Assembly (NCBI RefSeq): GCF_025860405.1
Contig: NZ_CP063785.1
Span: 1,488,001 to 1,552,000, forward strand
Direction of reading: 5' to 3'
Length of the DNA: 64,000 nt
From: Tolypothrix sp. PCC 7712
GTDB taxonomy: Bacteria > Cyanobacteriota > Cyanobacteriia > Cyanobacteriales > Nostocaceae
This document shows positions 44,563 to 53,779 of the stretch, piece by piece. How positions within the stretch are numbered: the stretch's first letter is position 1; each line of letters begins with the position of its first letter. Both the position numbers and the translations under genes were made by a program. Under the pieces are notes generated by a model. That model saw only the letters and a list, made by a program, of their open reading frames with translations, was not told the origin of the DNA and did not search any database.

Positions 44563-46449
44563 TTAAAATCTTTTCATAGGAGTCCAACTCAGTTCGCAGA
44601 TAGTTCCGCGAGGAGAAAGCGATTCCCTCCGAAACTCGCCTCCTAATTGTTTGGCTAGTATTTTAGAATTTCTTGTACCTTTACTTTCTAACTTTGATTG
44701 AATTCCTGAACCATTATCTTTGACCGACAACTTGTATTTATTCGCACTATATATACCTGATGCTTGAACGCGTTTTACTCCTTGAGCATGTTTACCAACA
44801 TTACATAAAGCTTCTTCTAAAAATAGACATATTCTCCGTTTATCTTCTCGAGTTAAATACTTGTCATCAATCGGTTCAAAATTGCGGATTTTAACTTTTA
44901 TGGTTTTAAAATTTTCAAAGTCTTGACGTTCTAAAGTACTAGAATAAACTTCATATAATAAATCGTGGAGTGGTCTATTTAATTCAAGTATTAATCCACC
45001 ACCCAACCGTAAACTCTCTTCTTTTGTTAATGCTTCGAGTTTCAGAAATTCACCAATTTCTCGAATTTCTTTATCAAGCTTTTCAAATTGTCCAACTAAT
45101 TGTTCGTAGGGAATATCTTGAGCGCGTAGATGTTTTAATCCATAGGCAAGAGTTTGCAAAGGGCCATTATGAATTATGGTGAAAGTATGTTGGATTGTAT
45201 TTTGACGTTCGCTAATTTGCGATCGCAAGAATCGATCATGCTGGTAAAACGCAAAAGCACTCAAACCAAGCCCATTCAACGCTAATATTAGTAAATTAGG
45301 TGCTACAGGAATCCAAATACCCCACACCCATAGCATCACATATCCACAGCTAAACAGACAAAGTACAGCTACAGCAACACTCAGTAGATTTTTCCACACA
45401 GATTGAGTCAACCTGCCAATCACCATCGGCAGAAAACCCCAAATGAATATCCATGAGTACTCTCCTATATCAACCCAACTGTGCAACATAGGACGACCAT
45501 CAATTACAGTACTCAGGACTTGACTGATGACATGAGCGTGATAGTCAATGCCGTAAATTACACCTCTTAATTCTAATTTTTGCACAGCAGAGGTATAAAA
45601 CAAATCACCTGCGCTCATATTGCGATTGCCAACCAACACAATGCGATCGCGCAACAATTTCCCATCAACTTTATTATTGAGAACATCTTGTAGCGACACA
45701 ACAATAAAAGGTTGAGAATTATTGCGGAAGTTCATTAAAATTGACAATCCGCCATCATCAACATTGACGTATCCACCAAAATTCTTAGTAATGCGGGGTA
45801 ATTCGACCCGATTAAACATGATTGTATTCGGGTCATTGATACCAGAGTCTATATTAATTCCCTTTTTTTTAAAGTACTTAATAATTAAACTTAGCGCCAG
45901 AGAATATTTGTCATCTGTTAAATTTTGAGGATTCGATGTATACAATAAATAGCGTCGATTTTTGCTATCTTCATCATTCACTAAATCAACAAATCCAATT
46001 CTTTGGGGAGGCAAACTTTGGGGTGGGGGAGTTTCTCCTGGTGATAATATTTTTTCAATCCCAATAATATTGCGAGTTTTCTGTAATACCTGTTTGAGTT
46101 GTTCACCACCAGGTTCCACAGGAACATTTTTAAAGATATCTAATCCAATTGCTAATGGTTGATAAGTTTCCAGTTTAGTAAGTAACTCGGCAATTTTTTC
46201 ATCTGGAACCGGATATTGTCCAACCCATTGAATATCCTGTTCATCAATACCTACAATTACGACACGTTCATCGATTTTTTCTACCGGACGCAGACGTAAC
46301 ATAGTATCAAGGAGCATCCATTCTAAAGATTGCATTCCTCCAGCGATCCGGATCAATATCACTACAACCAGCACCATTATCCCAGGAGGTGCAGCCTGCG
46401 ACCACAATCCCAATTCTTGGCGAATGCGATTCCAGATTCTCCTTTGCAT
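44563..46449 (-). CDS. CHASE2-domain sensor histidine kinase (NarL-type kinase core)
   Basis: This 628-residue membrane kinase has a first membrane helix at about 24-40. A CHASE2 extracytoplasmic sensor domain follows (about 45-325, with ERVVIVGIDEQDIQW and LRGVIYGIDYHAHVISQVL). Three further membrane helices come next (about 330-400). In the kinase core His427 in IIHNGPLQTL is the likely phosphorylation site; the EEALCNVGKHAQG N-box and DNGSGI G-box follow. It is the HisKA_3 type, which pairs with LuxR-like regulators. It begins 29 nt after the response-regulator gene on the same strand, so the two form one operon. The signal sensed is unknown. Confidence 0.88.
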   Translation of the reverse strand: MQRRIWNRIRQELGLWSQAAPPGIMVLVVVILIRIAGGMQSLEWMLLDTMLRLRPVEKIDERVVIVGIDEQDIQWVGQYPVPDEKIAELLTKLETYQPLAIGLDIFKNVPVEPGGEQLKQVLQKTRNIIGIEKILSPGETPPPQSLPPQRIGFVDLVNDEDSKNRRYLLYTSNPQNLTDDKYSLALSLIIKYFKKKGINIDSGINDPNTIMFNRVELPRITKNFGGYVNVDDGGLSILMNFRNNSQPFIVVSLQDVLNNKVDGKLLRDRIVLVGNRNMSAGDLFYTSAVQKLELRGVIYGIDYHAHVISQVLSTVIDGRPMLHSWVDIGEYSWIFIWGFLPMVIGRLTQSVWKNLLSVAVAVLCLFSCGYVMLWVWGIWIPVAPNLLILALNGLGLSAFAFYQHDRFLRSQISERQNTIQHTFTIIHNGPLQTLAYGLKHLRAQDIPYEQLVGQFEKLDKEIREIGEFLKLEALTKEESLRLGGGLILELNRPLHDLLYEVYSSTLERQDFENFKTIKVKIRNFEPIDDKYLTREDKRRICLFLEEALCNVGKHAQGVKRVQASGIYSANKYKLSVKDNGSGIQSKLESKGTRNSKILAKQLGGEFRRESLSPRGTICELSWTPMKRF

Positions 46450-46478
46450 CTTGTTTCCGGTTTAATCATCCATCATAA

Positions 46479-47189
46479 TTAATCAATTAAACCTTCTTCA
46501 CGGGCACGAACTTCGGTTTGGATTCGCATATTCTTACCGCTTTGCTTGCAGTCTTCGGGGTACACTCCCAACACATCCTGAATTTTCGTCCAGTAAGTGC
46601 GTACTGCTCGTTCTGATTTATACATTCGCTCGGCGATCGCTTTATCTGTCAAACTCTCTTCAAAAGCCAACCGCAACACCTCCAACCATTCGGGTTTGAG
46701 TTCGATACCTGTTTTGATGTCTTTGGTGTGAGTGCCACCTTGAAGTGCTAAATTAACTCGCATCAGCATTTGGGCTTCGGGTAATCCTTTATCTGCGATC
46801 GCAAACCCTGCTTGATGATTATCAATCTCGTGTTTAATCCGGATTAGCGCCTTTACATAACTAGTTTGCACCATGAAATTGCGATCGGGATGTTCCTTGA
46901 GCAATGTTTGCAACAGCTTAATTCCTGTATCAATTTCTGCTGTTTCCCCTTGCTGATTGGGAATCGACAAATCCATCATTATGATGTCAAAGTGTTGAGA
47001 TTGAAGTAAAGTCAGTGTCTCTTTGGCTGTCTGAGCCTTCAGTATATTCGCTTCTGGATACTGTCTACTTAATACATCAAAAGTACCAGTCAAAATTAAT
47101 TGATGGTCATCGACAACCAAAATATTCAGCTTTTTTTCCACTGGTAAATGCCCATAAAGTTGATGTTTTTCTAAGCTTACTACTGCCAT
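46479..47189 (-). CDS. Response regulator with C-terminal HTH, partner of CHASE2 kinase
   Basis: This 236-residue protein has a receiver domain with acidic pocket LVVDDHQ (about 25-31) and phospho-acceptor Asp in IMMDLSIP. The C-terminal HTH segment reads LTDKAIAERMYKSERAVRTYW, which is LuxR/sigma-70-region-4-like. It would be phosphorylated by the neighbouring CHASE2 kinase and bind DNA. It lies 29 nt upstream of the kinase in the operon. The target genes are unknown; the close TPS/CHAT/DUF928 remnants may mark an old target set. Confidence 0.88.
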   Translation of the reverse strand: MAVVSLEKHQLYGHLPVEKKLNILVVDDHQLILTGTFDVLSRQYPEANILKAQTAKETLTLLQSQHFDIIMMDLSIPNQQGETAEIDTGIKLLQTLLKEHPDRNFMVQTSYVKALIRIKHEIDNHQAGFAIADKGLPEAQMLMRVNLALQGGTHTKDIKTGIELKPEWLEVLRLAFEESLTDKAIAERMYKSERAVRTYWTKIQDVLGVYPEDCKQSGKNMRIQTEVRAREEGLID

Positions 47190-47885
47190 TAAATTCTACC
47201 CATGTTAAATAAGGTGAAGTTTTTGGTTTAAGAATACAAATAAGTAACCACGCAAAATTAATTACAGTCATTGCGAGCGCAGCGTAAAGCCTTCGGCATA
47301 GCTTCGCTTAACGCGCAGCGTCTCGAAGAGAAGCAATCTCAACCCTTGCGATTGCTTCATTCCGCTCCGCTCCATTCGCAATGACATTTTGTAATTAATT
47401 TTGTTTAACTACTTATTGAAGTATGTGCTGATTTTAATTGAAGATAAAATTTTAATCTATGCACAAAAGTGCAAATCTAATACAGGATGCTTCTAATTGC
47501 ACTTTTAGGGCCTTGGAATTGAGACTAAGAGTTGCCCCATTGTCGGTTAAGGGCAAAAGGGTAAGGGGAAGTTGTGGAGTAATACCAATTTGACAAAAGA
47601 ATGCGACAGATTGTAGGAGCAAGGCAGTACCCATTGGTGTCAACTTAAAGTGAAACCCGCTCTTGTGCAAGGTTTCGCCCTCTCCCCCAGCCCCTCTCCC
47701 ACGGGGAGAAGGGAGCCAGAGATTTAGTTCCCCTTCTCCTGCGGGAGAAGGGGTTAGGGGATGAGGGCGCGAGGTATTTGTACAACGCCCGCCCTATATC
47801 GCTTTTAGCTTAATTTGACACCAATGGGAACTGCCTTGCCCTCTAGAATATCATTGATGTCTCGCAAACATTATTTGATTAGGTA
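47190..47885. repeat. Intergenic region with three inverted-repeat elements
   Basis: At 47253-47403 is a 151-bp palindromic element with ends CAAAATTAATTACA and GTCATTGCGA, and inverted partners. At 47539-47570 is a left-end fragment of the CAATACT element. At 47621-47837 is the second MITE-like element, with AAGGCAGT-CCCATTGGTGTCAA ends and the CTTCTCCTGCGGGAGAAG core, inverted relative to the copy in the phycocyanin operon. No gene is called; a 72-codon ORF here is made of repeat sequence. Confidence 0.7.
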
Positions 47886-48440
47886 TTACATAGCTTTAGC
47901 ACCAGTACTAATCAAGCGCTTAAATAAACCTTCTGACCAGCCTGTTTCCTTCAAAACCGCAGATGAAGATACTTCTATATAAGCTTGTTCAATAAAAGCT
48001 AAGTCAATCATACACATACGACCGAGAGCATCTTTGAGATCTGCGCTTTTACCATCGTTTGTTAAACGTTTACCTACTTCGTAGATGACAGTCGCCATTG
48101 CAGGAACAACGTGTTGCGGGCCAATACCAATACGGACGTGAATGAGACCAATCTTCCACCGTCTTTCGGCGTAAGCATCCCCCCAGTTATCCATACCTGT
48201 AAACATTTCGTGAAACCATTGAATAAAGGTTTCCCGGAGGCGATGTATGCGACCACTGCCATCATGTAAAATCGCACTCATTTCCGGATCGCGTTCCAAG
48301 TAATCATAGAAATATTCAGCCATCTTTGGTGCTATTTCTAAACCCCAATCTGCCTGTGATTTGAGTAATTCTTTGTCCTCAGGGATCAAGCCAACACGCC
48401 GTTCTAAGATGGAGAAAAATGTATGTGGATCTAAGGTCAT
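47886..48440 (-). CDS. Protoglobin-like (globin-coupled-sensor type) haem protein
   Basis: This 184-residue single-domain protein has the globin-coupled-sensor/protoglobin pattern: LLKSQADWGLEIAPKMAEYFYDYL near the start, and the proximal His in RWKIGLIHVRIGIGPQHVVPAM (about 90-110). There is no attached signalling domain. It may bind oxygen or NO through haem. It lies 300 nt after a roadblock/LC7 gene, which follows a small GTPase gene, all on the same strand. The trio could form a redox- or gas-responsive switch, but this is inferred. Confidence 0.8.
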   Translation of the reverse strand: MTLDPHTFFSILERRVGLIPEDKELLKSQADWGLEIAPKMAEYFYDYLERDPEMSAILHDGSGRIHRLRETFIQWFHEMFTGMDNWGDAYAERRWKIGLIHVRIGIGPQHVVPAMATVIYEVGKRLTNDGKSADLKDALGRMCMIDLAFIEQAYIEVSSSAVLKETGWSEGLFKRLISTGAKAM

Positions 48441-48739
48441 AGTTGAGCTTTCCTAACAATACGCAAAAAATTAGTGTTGGCTGGCGATTAAAAAGAAAGT
48501 AAATTACAGCACTTTTGAAGTAAGTGAGGTACATCATGAGTAATGAATAATGAGTAATGAGTAATGAGTAGGAAATTTACTTATTACTCATTACTTTTTT
48601 CAATTAGTTACTGTACTTCATAAATATCGCATCTGCTGTATTTAGTTTTACTTTGTAAATCGTAAATTTATCGCAGAAATTTGTTTTGGTTTTTGGATAA
48701 CATCCGAAAACCAGAATGTTAGCTATATTTTGCTGGTAA
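48441..48739. repeat. Intergenic region with AGTAATG heptamers
   Basis: About 48538-48571 holds four AGTAATG-type units flanked by GAGGTACATCATG on the left and ATTAGTTACTGTACTTCATAAA to the right (given here in two parts of one repeat). It is an inverted, shorter copy of the repeat at 39345-39645. No gene is seen. Confidence 0.6.
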
Positions 48740-49108
48740 TTAACTAATTAAAGGTGCAATTTGAGCAACAGCACGTTTGATTTCTAGAAATAACAAGCCT
48801 TGTTTGACGGCAGCATTGGCTAATACCAATAAAACTGCATCAGGGCCACAGCTAACTACAATACCAAAGCCTTTTTCCCCTTCCACAACAATCCGGTCAA
48901 TAGTGCCGCGCACTAATTCGCTACCAATACGTTCACCTAAAGAAAGCATTGCTGCTGACATAGCAGCAGTACGGTCTTCATCCATTTCTGCTGGTAGTAC
49001 AGAAGCTAAAGCTAAACCATCAGGGCTAACTAAAGCTGCACCTTGAATGTTAGATGTTCCACTGACAAAGTTTTGGAGAACTTCTTGTAACATTGAAATA
49101 TTAATCAT
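48740..49108 (-). CDS. Roadblock/LC7-domain (MglB-like) protein
   Basis: This protein of about 122 residues follows an AGGAAG ribosome-binding site (ATG at 49108); a longer frame to 49264 exists but lacks one. The roadblock fold is visible: QEVLQNFVSGTSNIQGAALVSPDGLALASVLP, then the helix SLGERIGSELVRG. The final strand set is FGIVVSCGPDAVLLVLAN. Roadblock/LC7 proteins act as GAPs or regulators of Ras-like GTPases in bacteria (MglB with MglA). The neighbouring gene upstream (49294-49818) encodes such a GTPase. Together they likely form a switch module. Confidence 0.85.
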   Translation of the reverse strand: MINISMLQEVLQNFVSGTSNIQGAALVSPDGLALASVLPAEMDEDRTAAMSAAMLSLGERIGSELVRGTIDRIVVEGEKGFGIVVSCGPDAVLLVLANAAVKQGLLFLEIKRAVAQIAPLIS

Positions 49109-49293
49109 GCTTTCTTCCTCAGTAATTATTGCTAAAGCTGGTTGATTAATTGCCAATGAATTGTTTTGTGAATCTATTGGCAAGTTGGCAGTTGTATCTG
49201 CAATCAAAAACATTTTGATAAACGTTCTTGGGAGGAGCCTGAGAATATTTCCCAAATGCATCAATGCTCATCTGCTTACTACAAAATGGATGT

Positions 49294-49818
49294 TTAAATT
49301 ATTTGGGGGATGATGAGATTTAAAGCCTCTATAATTGAAGCTTTTTGAGTAGGATTCACCACAGTTAAAGGTGGTTGGTGATTTAAATTTTGCAATCCTA
49401 AAGCGATCGCTATTTTTTCCGGTTCCACAGTTCGGGGACAATCAGTATGAGTTAACCCTATCAGTATTGGAATCTGCACCCTTTGGTTAACGAAATCGAG
49501 AATCTGAGTCCCATAATGGAAATGTTCTGGGCGATGAGCATCCACAAGCAGGATGCAAGCTTGAACCTGACGAATCAGGATGTCCCACATAAAATCAAAT
49601 CTGGGTTGTCCTGGTGTGCCATAAAGGTGAATTACTTGATTTGGTACTAGTGTGAGCAGCCCAAAATCCAACGCTACCGTAGTTTTAGTCTTCAGTAGCG
49701 CTAATTCATCTGTGCTGTTTTTATCGGTATCAACGGCCTCAATTTCACTAATAGTGCGAATCAAGCTCGTTTTCCCTGCACCTACGCTCCCTGCGATCGC
49801 AATGCGTAGGATTTCCAT
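49294..49818 (-). CDS. Small Ras-like GTPase (MglA-like)
   Basis: This 174-residue protein starts MEILRIAIAGSVGAGKTS, where GSVGAGKTS is the P-loop (about 10-18). The DFGLLTL segment is a switch-I/strand-2-type region, GTPGQPRF (about 67-74) is the G3-type motif, and THTD (about 123-126) stands where NKxD normally occurs. The base-specificity motif is therefore altered. Such GTPases and roadblock proteins regulate polarity, motility or gene expression. It is first in the series with the LC7 and globin genes. Confidence 0.82.
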   Translation of the reverse strand: MEILRIAIAGSVGAGKTSLIRTISEIEAVDTDKNSTDELALLKTKTTVALDFGLLTLVPNQVIHLYGTPGQPRFDFMWDILIRQVQACILLVDAHRPEHFHYGTQILDFVNQRVQIPILIGLTHTDCPRTVEPEKIAIALGLQNLNHQPPLTVVNPTQKASIIEALNLIIPQII

Positions 49819-50494
49819 TTAAACCTCCGCAAGGATATTACTTTCCTAGCTACTAGGAAACGTTGGGACAGTTGAGATAATTGCAAATCTGTTTTCTATG
49901 AAGGTAAGGCAACAGGCATTACCCACAATGAATTTTAGGAATGCAAATAGACTCTGCGAGTACATCAGTAGTTTTCTTCTACTTTGAGAATTATGTCAGT
50001 AAATATTTATCCTCAGTGATGCAATTTACAAAGCAATTGCACCAGATATTTGCACCCTAAATTTTTGATATCCGTATAATAACGGATTTTACACTAGTAT
50101 TATTTTCATTTTCAAACATTAAACTATTAAATTTTCTTATTTTGGCTATATATAAATGAATATACTCATCATTAATTCTTTATATTCTGCAGTATTTAGT
50201 TACTTTACAAGAATAAACAGTAATTACCAGTATTTAGCTGCTTTTATCTCTTTTTATGTAGCTTAAGCAAGTGTTGTCGCTTGATGACGCGTCTAATTGT
50301 TTCAGTATTCAGATATGTAAAAAAATCAAGAAATGTAAATTTATATTTTAGTTTCATCAAATATATGCTGTTAAGCAATGTAACTCCAATTACAAATTAG
50401 TGAGTTTTTGAATTAGCTGCCCTGGAAGCGAGCAAAATACCACACAATTATTCTGTAGAGAAATTTTGTTTGGATTTACAATTAATTACTGCTC
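49819..50494. other. AT-rich intergenic region
   Basis: This 676-bp region lies between the divergent GTPase and DUF6816-like genes. It is very AT-rich and has no ORF or repeat I can support. Promoters for both flanking genes must be within it, but I cannot pick one with confidence. Confidence 0.4.
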
Positions 50495-51268
50495 ATGAAG
50501 GCGATTTGGAGTTTGTGCTTGGTTGCTTGTTTCTGCTTTAGCTGGAGTGGAAACGCTGTTGCGGGGGAATTATCTCAAAGACTAGCAAATTTTCCCCAGT
50601 GGGAAAAATTAACTTCTGTGCAACCAGCCGTGGGGGATTTAGCTTATCCTGAGTGGATGGGAGGTTCTTGGCAAGTTACAAGTACATTGGTGAATTTAGT
50701 AGCACCTTTAGCACCAGATATTGTTACACCCGGATTTGAAGCTAATCGTCAACAACTCAATCAGCCTGTGAGTTTTCTGGTAAGATTTATTAGAGAAAAT
50801 TTACCTGTTGCTCACTTAAAAATACTTCCGCAGATAGATGATAGTAAATCAACCACTTTTATAGCCGATAGAGCATTTAATAGTTTGAATTTGGCACGAG
50901 CTTATTTAGGTGATGCAGCAGTACTCTCAGTAAAAGTAGATCCAGATTCACCGAATCGTCAGATTACTTTATTACGTGGAGAACGGCAACTAGTTTCCAT
51001 CGTCACAGCAAGGGCGACAGAAACTACATCTGATGGTAAATTCATCACTACAGAAGTTTTTCAACAACTGTTTAAAGGTGGTTCTCGTCCTTATTTCAAT
51101 TCTGTAGAATCTACAACTTCCTATCACAAACTTTCTCCATCTAATCCAGCAATCGAAGCCGATCAAGTAACTGCTGTTTACCTATCACCTCAAGATCCAG
51201 ATTACTTTACCGCAGGCTCAAAGCCAGTTGCTCTTTACCGTTATCGCCTAGAGTTTTCTCCCATTTAA
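50495..51268 (+). CDS. DUF6816-like conserved cyanobacterial secreted protein
   Basis: This 257-residue protein has a signal peptide (about 1-23: hydrophobic core LCLVACFCFSWSG, ending AVAGE). The mature part begins with the family pattern DLAYPEWMGGSWQVTSTLVNLVAPLAPDIVTPGFE (in part), seen in plant and cyanobacterial thylakoid-type DUF6816 proteins. It is beta-rich and may bind a lipid or a pigment, which is not established. It lies 112 nt before an ABC transporter gene on the same strand and may be co-expressed. Confidence 0.7.
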   Translation: MKAIWSLCLVACFCFSWSGNAVAGELSQRLANFPQWEKLTSVQPAVGDLAYPEWMGGSWQVTSTLVNLVAPLAPDIVTPGFEANRQQLNQPVSFLVRFIRENLPVAHLKILPQIDDSKSTTFIADRAFNSLNLARAYLGDAAVLSVKVDPDSPNRQITLLRGERQLVSIVTARATETTSDGKFITTEVFQQLFKGGSRPYFNSVESTTSYHKLSPSNPAIEADQVTAVYLSPQDPDYFTAGSKPVALYRYRLEFSPI

Positions 51269-51380
51269 TAACTAAATCCTCCCTAAGAATGATTTCATGT
51301 TGTTGCTCTTGACTACATTGTAACATAAATGTAGTATAAAGATTCCAAGCTCAAGCTTACGCCCTTGGAAAGAGTGCATC
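51269..51380. promoter_or_regulatory. Possible operator palindrome before ABC exporter
   Basis: An inverted repeat CTACATT-gtaacata-AATGTAG occurs at 51314-51335, about 45 nt upstream of the ABC transporter start, with a TTGACT just before it and TATAA after it. This could be a promoter overlapped by an operator for a BlaI/MecI- or MarR-like dimeric regulator. It is inferred from sequence symmetry only. Confidence 0.35.
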
Positions 51381-53201
51381 ATGACCAAATTTAGAGATAT
51401 TCTGCATTACTTTCGTCCCTACTGGGGGCTGAGTATATTCAGTATTACAGCATCCAGCATTTACGAAATTATTGATTTGGTTGTACCTTATGCCATTGGA
51501 CAAATTTTAAACATCTTATCTAGTCAACCATTAGATAAACCACTGGCAGATGCGATCGCCAATTTTTCCAACCTAATTAATTACCCAGTTAATAACAATC
51601 TATCTTTAGGTGTATTGCTGGGGATAATTTTTGTTGTAACTGTTGTGAGAGCGCCTACCCAGCCTTGGTTAACTAGTTGGTTTCATTGGGATATAGCATT
51701 AAGAGCGCGTCGAGAACAAACTCAAACAGCAATTGCTAAAATTCTCACTCTCCCACTAGAATTTTATGATGAAAATAACCCTGGACGTATTGCCGGTAGA
51801 GTAGCTAGAGGTCTTACGAATCACACTTGGACATATCCCGAAATTGCCGGTCAGTTAATTCCTAAACTGCTGCGAGTGCTGGGAATCTTTGTATTTATCA
51901 TGTTAATTGATTGGCGGATTGCGACTTTATATCTAATTTCTTTTGTAATTATTCTGTGGTTCAGTTTGAAAGATTTACAAAGAATAATTGGGTATGAAAG
52001 CCGCCTAGATAAGTACATGGAAAATACCGAAAGTCGCACTTCTGAACTCATCACCAATATTAAAACGGTGAAAGCATTTGCCACGGAAGCAGAAGAACTC
52101 AAGCGACAACAGCAACGCTTAACTAGGGAACTGAAAGTAGTAGATTATCGCATCCACAAAGGTTACGTAAATCTGCTAACTTGGCAAAAAACTGTAATTC
52201 AGTTTTGCGTATTTACCATTTTGGGTTTAACTTTAGCAGCCACAGTAGGCGGAAAGATTTCTCTTGGTCATTTTGTGATGACTTTAACTCTTTCCAGCAT
52301 GGCTTATGCTGAATTAGAACCGATTAGCAACCTCGCAGAAGTGTTTGCGCGGCGCTATTCTTCGATGATCCGGTTTCACGAATTTTTGCGCGAGCCAGTT
52401 GGTGCTGAAGCAAAGAGTTTGTTAGCTGAAACTAGCGAAAGAGAATTGCCTTATCAATTTACCGGCAAAATCGAATTATCCCATGTCACTTTTGGCTATA
52501 GTGCCAACCGTCTAGTTCTACAAGATATCAACTTATTAATTGAGCCATACCAAACAATAGCCTTAGTTGGTCGTTCTGGTTCTGGTAAATCGACCTTAGT
52601 CAAGCTGTTGTTACGCTATTTTGACCCGCAACAAGGCCAAATTCTGATTGATGGTCAAGATATTCGCACATTAGATGTAGGTAATTACAGACGCAGACTA
52701 GCGATCGTTCATCAAGAAGTAGATATCTTCAACGGCACTGTGTTAGATAATCTCACCTATGGTAGACCAAATGCCACTTTGGAGGAGGTTAAGGAAGCCT
52801 GTAGGATTGCCAGAGTTGATGAAGTCGTACAACACCTACCCCAAGGTTATTACACCGTAGTTGGGGAACGTGGTGTGAGATTATCTGGTGGACAAAGACA
52901 GCGCTTAGGAATTGCCAGAGCCTTGCTAGTAGAACCAGACGTGCTGGTTTTTGACGAAGCAACCTCCAGCCTAGATTACGAGTCTGAGCGTTCCATTCAG
53001 TTGGCGATGCGATCAATTCAAGGTACTCGCACCACAATTATCATTGCTCACCGCCTAAGTACAGTGCGAGAAGCCGATAAAATTGTCGTTCTCGATGCGG
53101 GAAGAATTGTAGAAGTGGGTAGCCACGAAGAACTGTTGCGCCAAGAAGGTATTTATCGCCGCTTGCATTCCTTGCAAGAAACAGGCGAACTCCTGAGTTA
53201 G
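51381..53201 (+). CDS. ABC exporter (fused membrane and ATPase domains)
   Basis: This 606-residue exporter half-transporter has a six-helix membrane domain (about 1-330) and a C-terminal ATPase domain. In the latter Walker A is GRSGSGKST (about 398-406), the signature is LSGGQRQR (about 500-507), Walker B is VLVFDEATSSLD and the switch His is in IIIAHRLSTV. It is likely a homodimer or heterodimer for lipid or drug export. The substrate is unknown. It follows the DUF6816-like gene. Confidence 0.9.
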   Translation: MTKFRDILHYFRPYWGLSIFSITASSIYEIIDLVVPYAIGQILNILSSQPLDKPLADAIANFSNLINYPVNNNLSLGVLLGIIFVVTVVRAPTQPWLTSWFHWDIALRARREQTQTAIAKILTLPLEFYDENNPGRIAGRVARGLTNHTWTYPEIAGQLIPKLLRVLGIFVFIMLIDWRIATLYLISFVIILWFSLKDLQRIIGYESRLDKYMENTESRTSELITNIKTVKAFATEAEELKRQQQRLTRELKVVDYRIHKGYVNLLTWQKTVIQFCVFTILGLTLAATVGGKISLGHFVMTLTLSSMAYAELEPISNLAEVFARRYSSMIRFHEFLREPVGAEAKSLLAETSERELPYQFTGKIELSHVTFGYSANRLVLQDINLLIEPYQTIALVGRSGSGKSTLVKLLLRYFDPQQGQILIDGQDIRTLDVGNYRRRLAIVHQEVDIFNGTVLDNLTYGRPNATLEEVKEACRIARVDEVVQHLPQGYYTVVGERGVRLSGGQRQRLGIARALLVEPDVLVFDEATSSLDYESERSIQLAMRSIQGTRTTIIIAHRLSTVREADKIVVLDAGRIVEVGSHEELLRQEGIYRRLHSLQETGELLS

Positions 53202-53537
53202 TTTAAAGGCGGTGGTAGCCACCACCGCTATTTTTTCAGGGATTCCCAAAAATCAATACCCATTCCTGGCTCGATATGACTGTTTCTCCACCTACTCGTA
53301 GTAGTCTGCCAAAGTCTTTTTGACAGGCGGGGGAAAGGTGAAGGGGAAAAGGGTAAAGGCTTTAAACCCTTCCCGACACCTGTCAATATTTGTGTGTTGA
53401 ACTAGTAGAGACGCGATCAATCCCATCTCTACCCAGATCCCCTGCTGTCAAGGCGAGGAAATATTTTTTATTTATTATTCCCTAACCCCTTGCCATTTAT
53501 AAAAATTGGCGCTACTATTATAAATCGTGAGACAAAT
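53202..53537. repeat. Intergenic region with TAGTCTGCC element, copy 1
   Basis: At 53302-53408 is a short repeat beginning TAGTCTGCCAAAG and ending ATTTGTGTGTTGAACTA. A second copy, with the same ends and a slightly longer purine-rich middle, lies at 57415-57531. It may be a miniature mobile element. A small GGCGGTGGTAGCC-type hairpin just after the ABC exporter stop (about 53207-53227) could end its transcript. Confidence 0.6.
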
Positions 53538-53623
53538 GGGTCGGTGTCCGAGTGGTTAATGGAGACGGACTGTAAATCCGTTGGTTTACGCCTACGCTGG
53601 TTCAAATCCAGCCCGGCCCACCA
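53538..53623 (+). tRNA. trnY: tRNA-Tyr (GUA)
   Basis: The acceptor stem GGGTCGG pairs with CCGGCCC (one G-U), followed by discriminator A and an encoded CCA. The anticodon loop CTGTAAA holds GTA (53572-53574). A long variable arm, as usual for bacterial tRNA-Tyr, and a T-arm GCTGG-TTCAAAT-CCAGC are present. It lies 84 nt before tRNA-Thr on the same strand. Confidence 0.95.
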
Positions 53624-53707
53624 CTTCACAGGTAGGAGTTATAATCTCTGAGAGATTGGTAAAGCTCACAAGATTATAGCTCTTAACTCAAAATCAAAGT
53701 TAAGTTT

Positions 53708-53779
53708 GCCCGTGTGGCTCAGTGGTAGAGCACACCCTTGGTAAGGGTGAGGTCACGAGTTCAATCCTCGTCACGGGCT
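53708..53779 (+). tRNA. trnT: tRNA-Thr (GGU)
   Basis: The acceptor stem GCCCGTG pairs with CACGGGC and is followed by discriminator T. The anticodon loop TTGGTAA holds GGT. The T-arm is ACGAG-TTCAATC-CTCGT. The gene does not encode CCA. A T-rich run follows and could end transcription. Confidence 0.95.

Noticed and set aside
47452..47670. 72-codon ORF before the protoglobin gene
   Set aside because: Overlaps two repeat elements; translation is repeat-derived.
53538..53779. tRNA-Tyr/tRNA-Thr pair as an integration site
   Set aside because: Both are complete, and no integrase or tRNA-end repeat is seen next to them.
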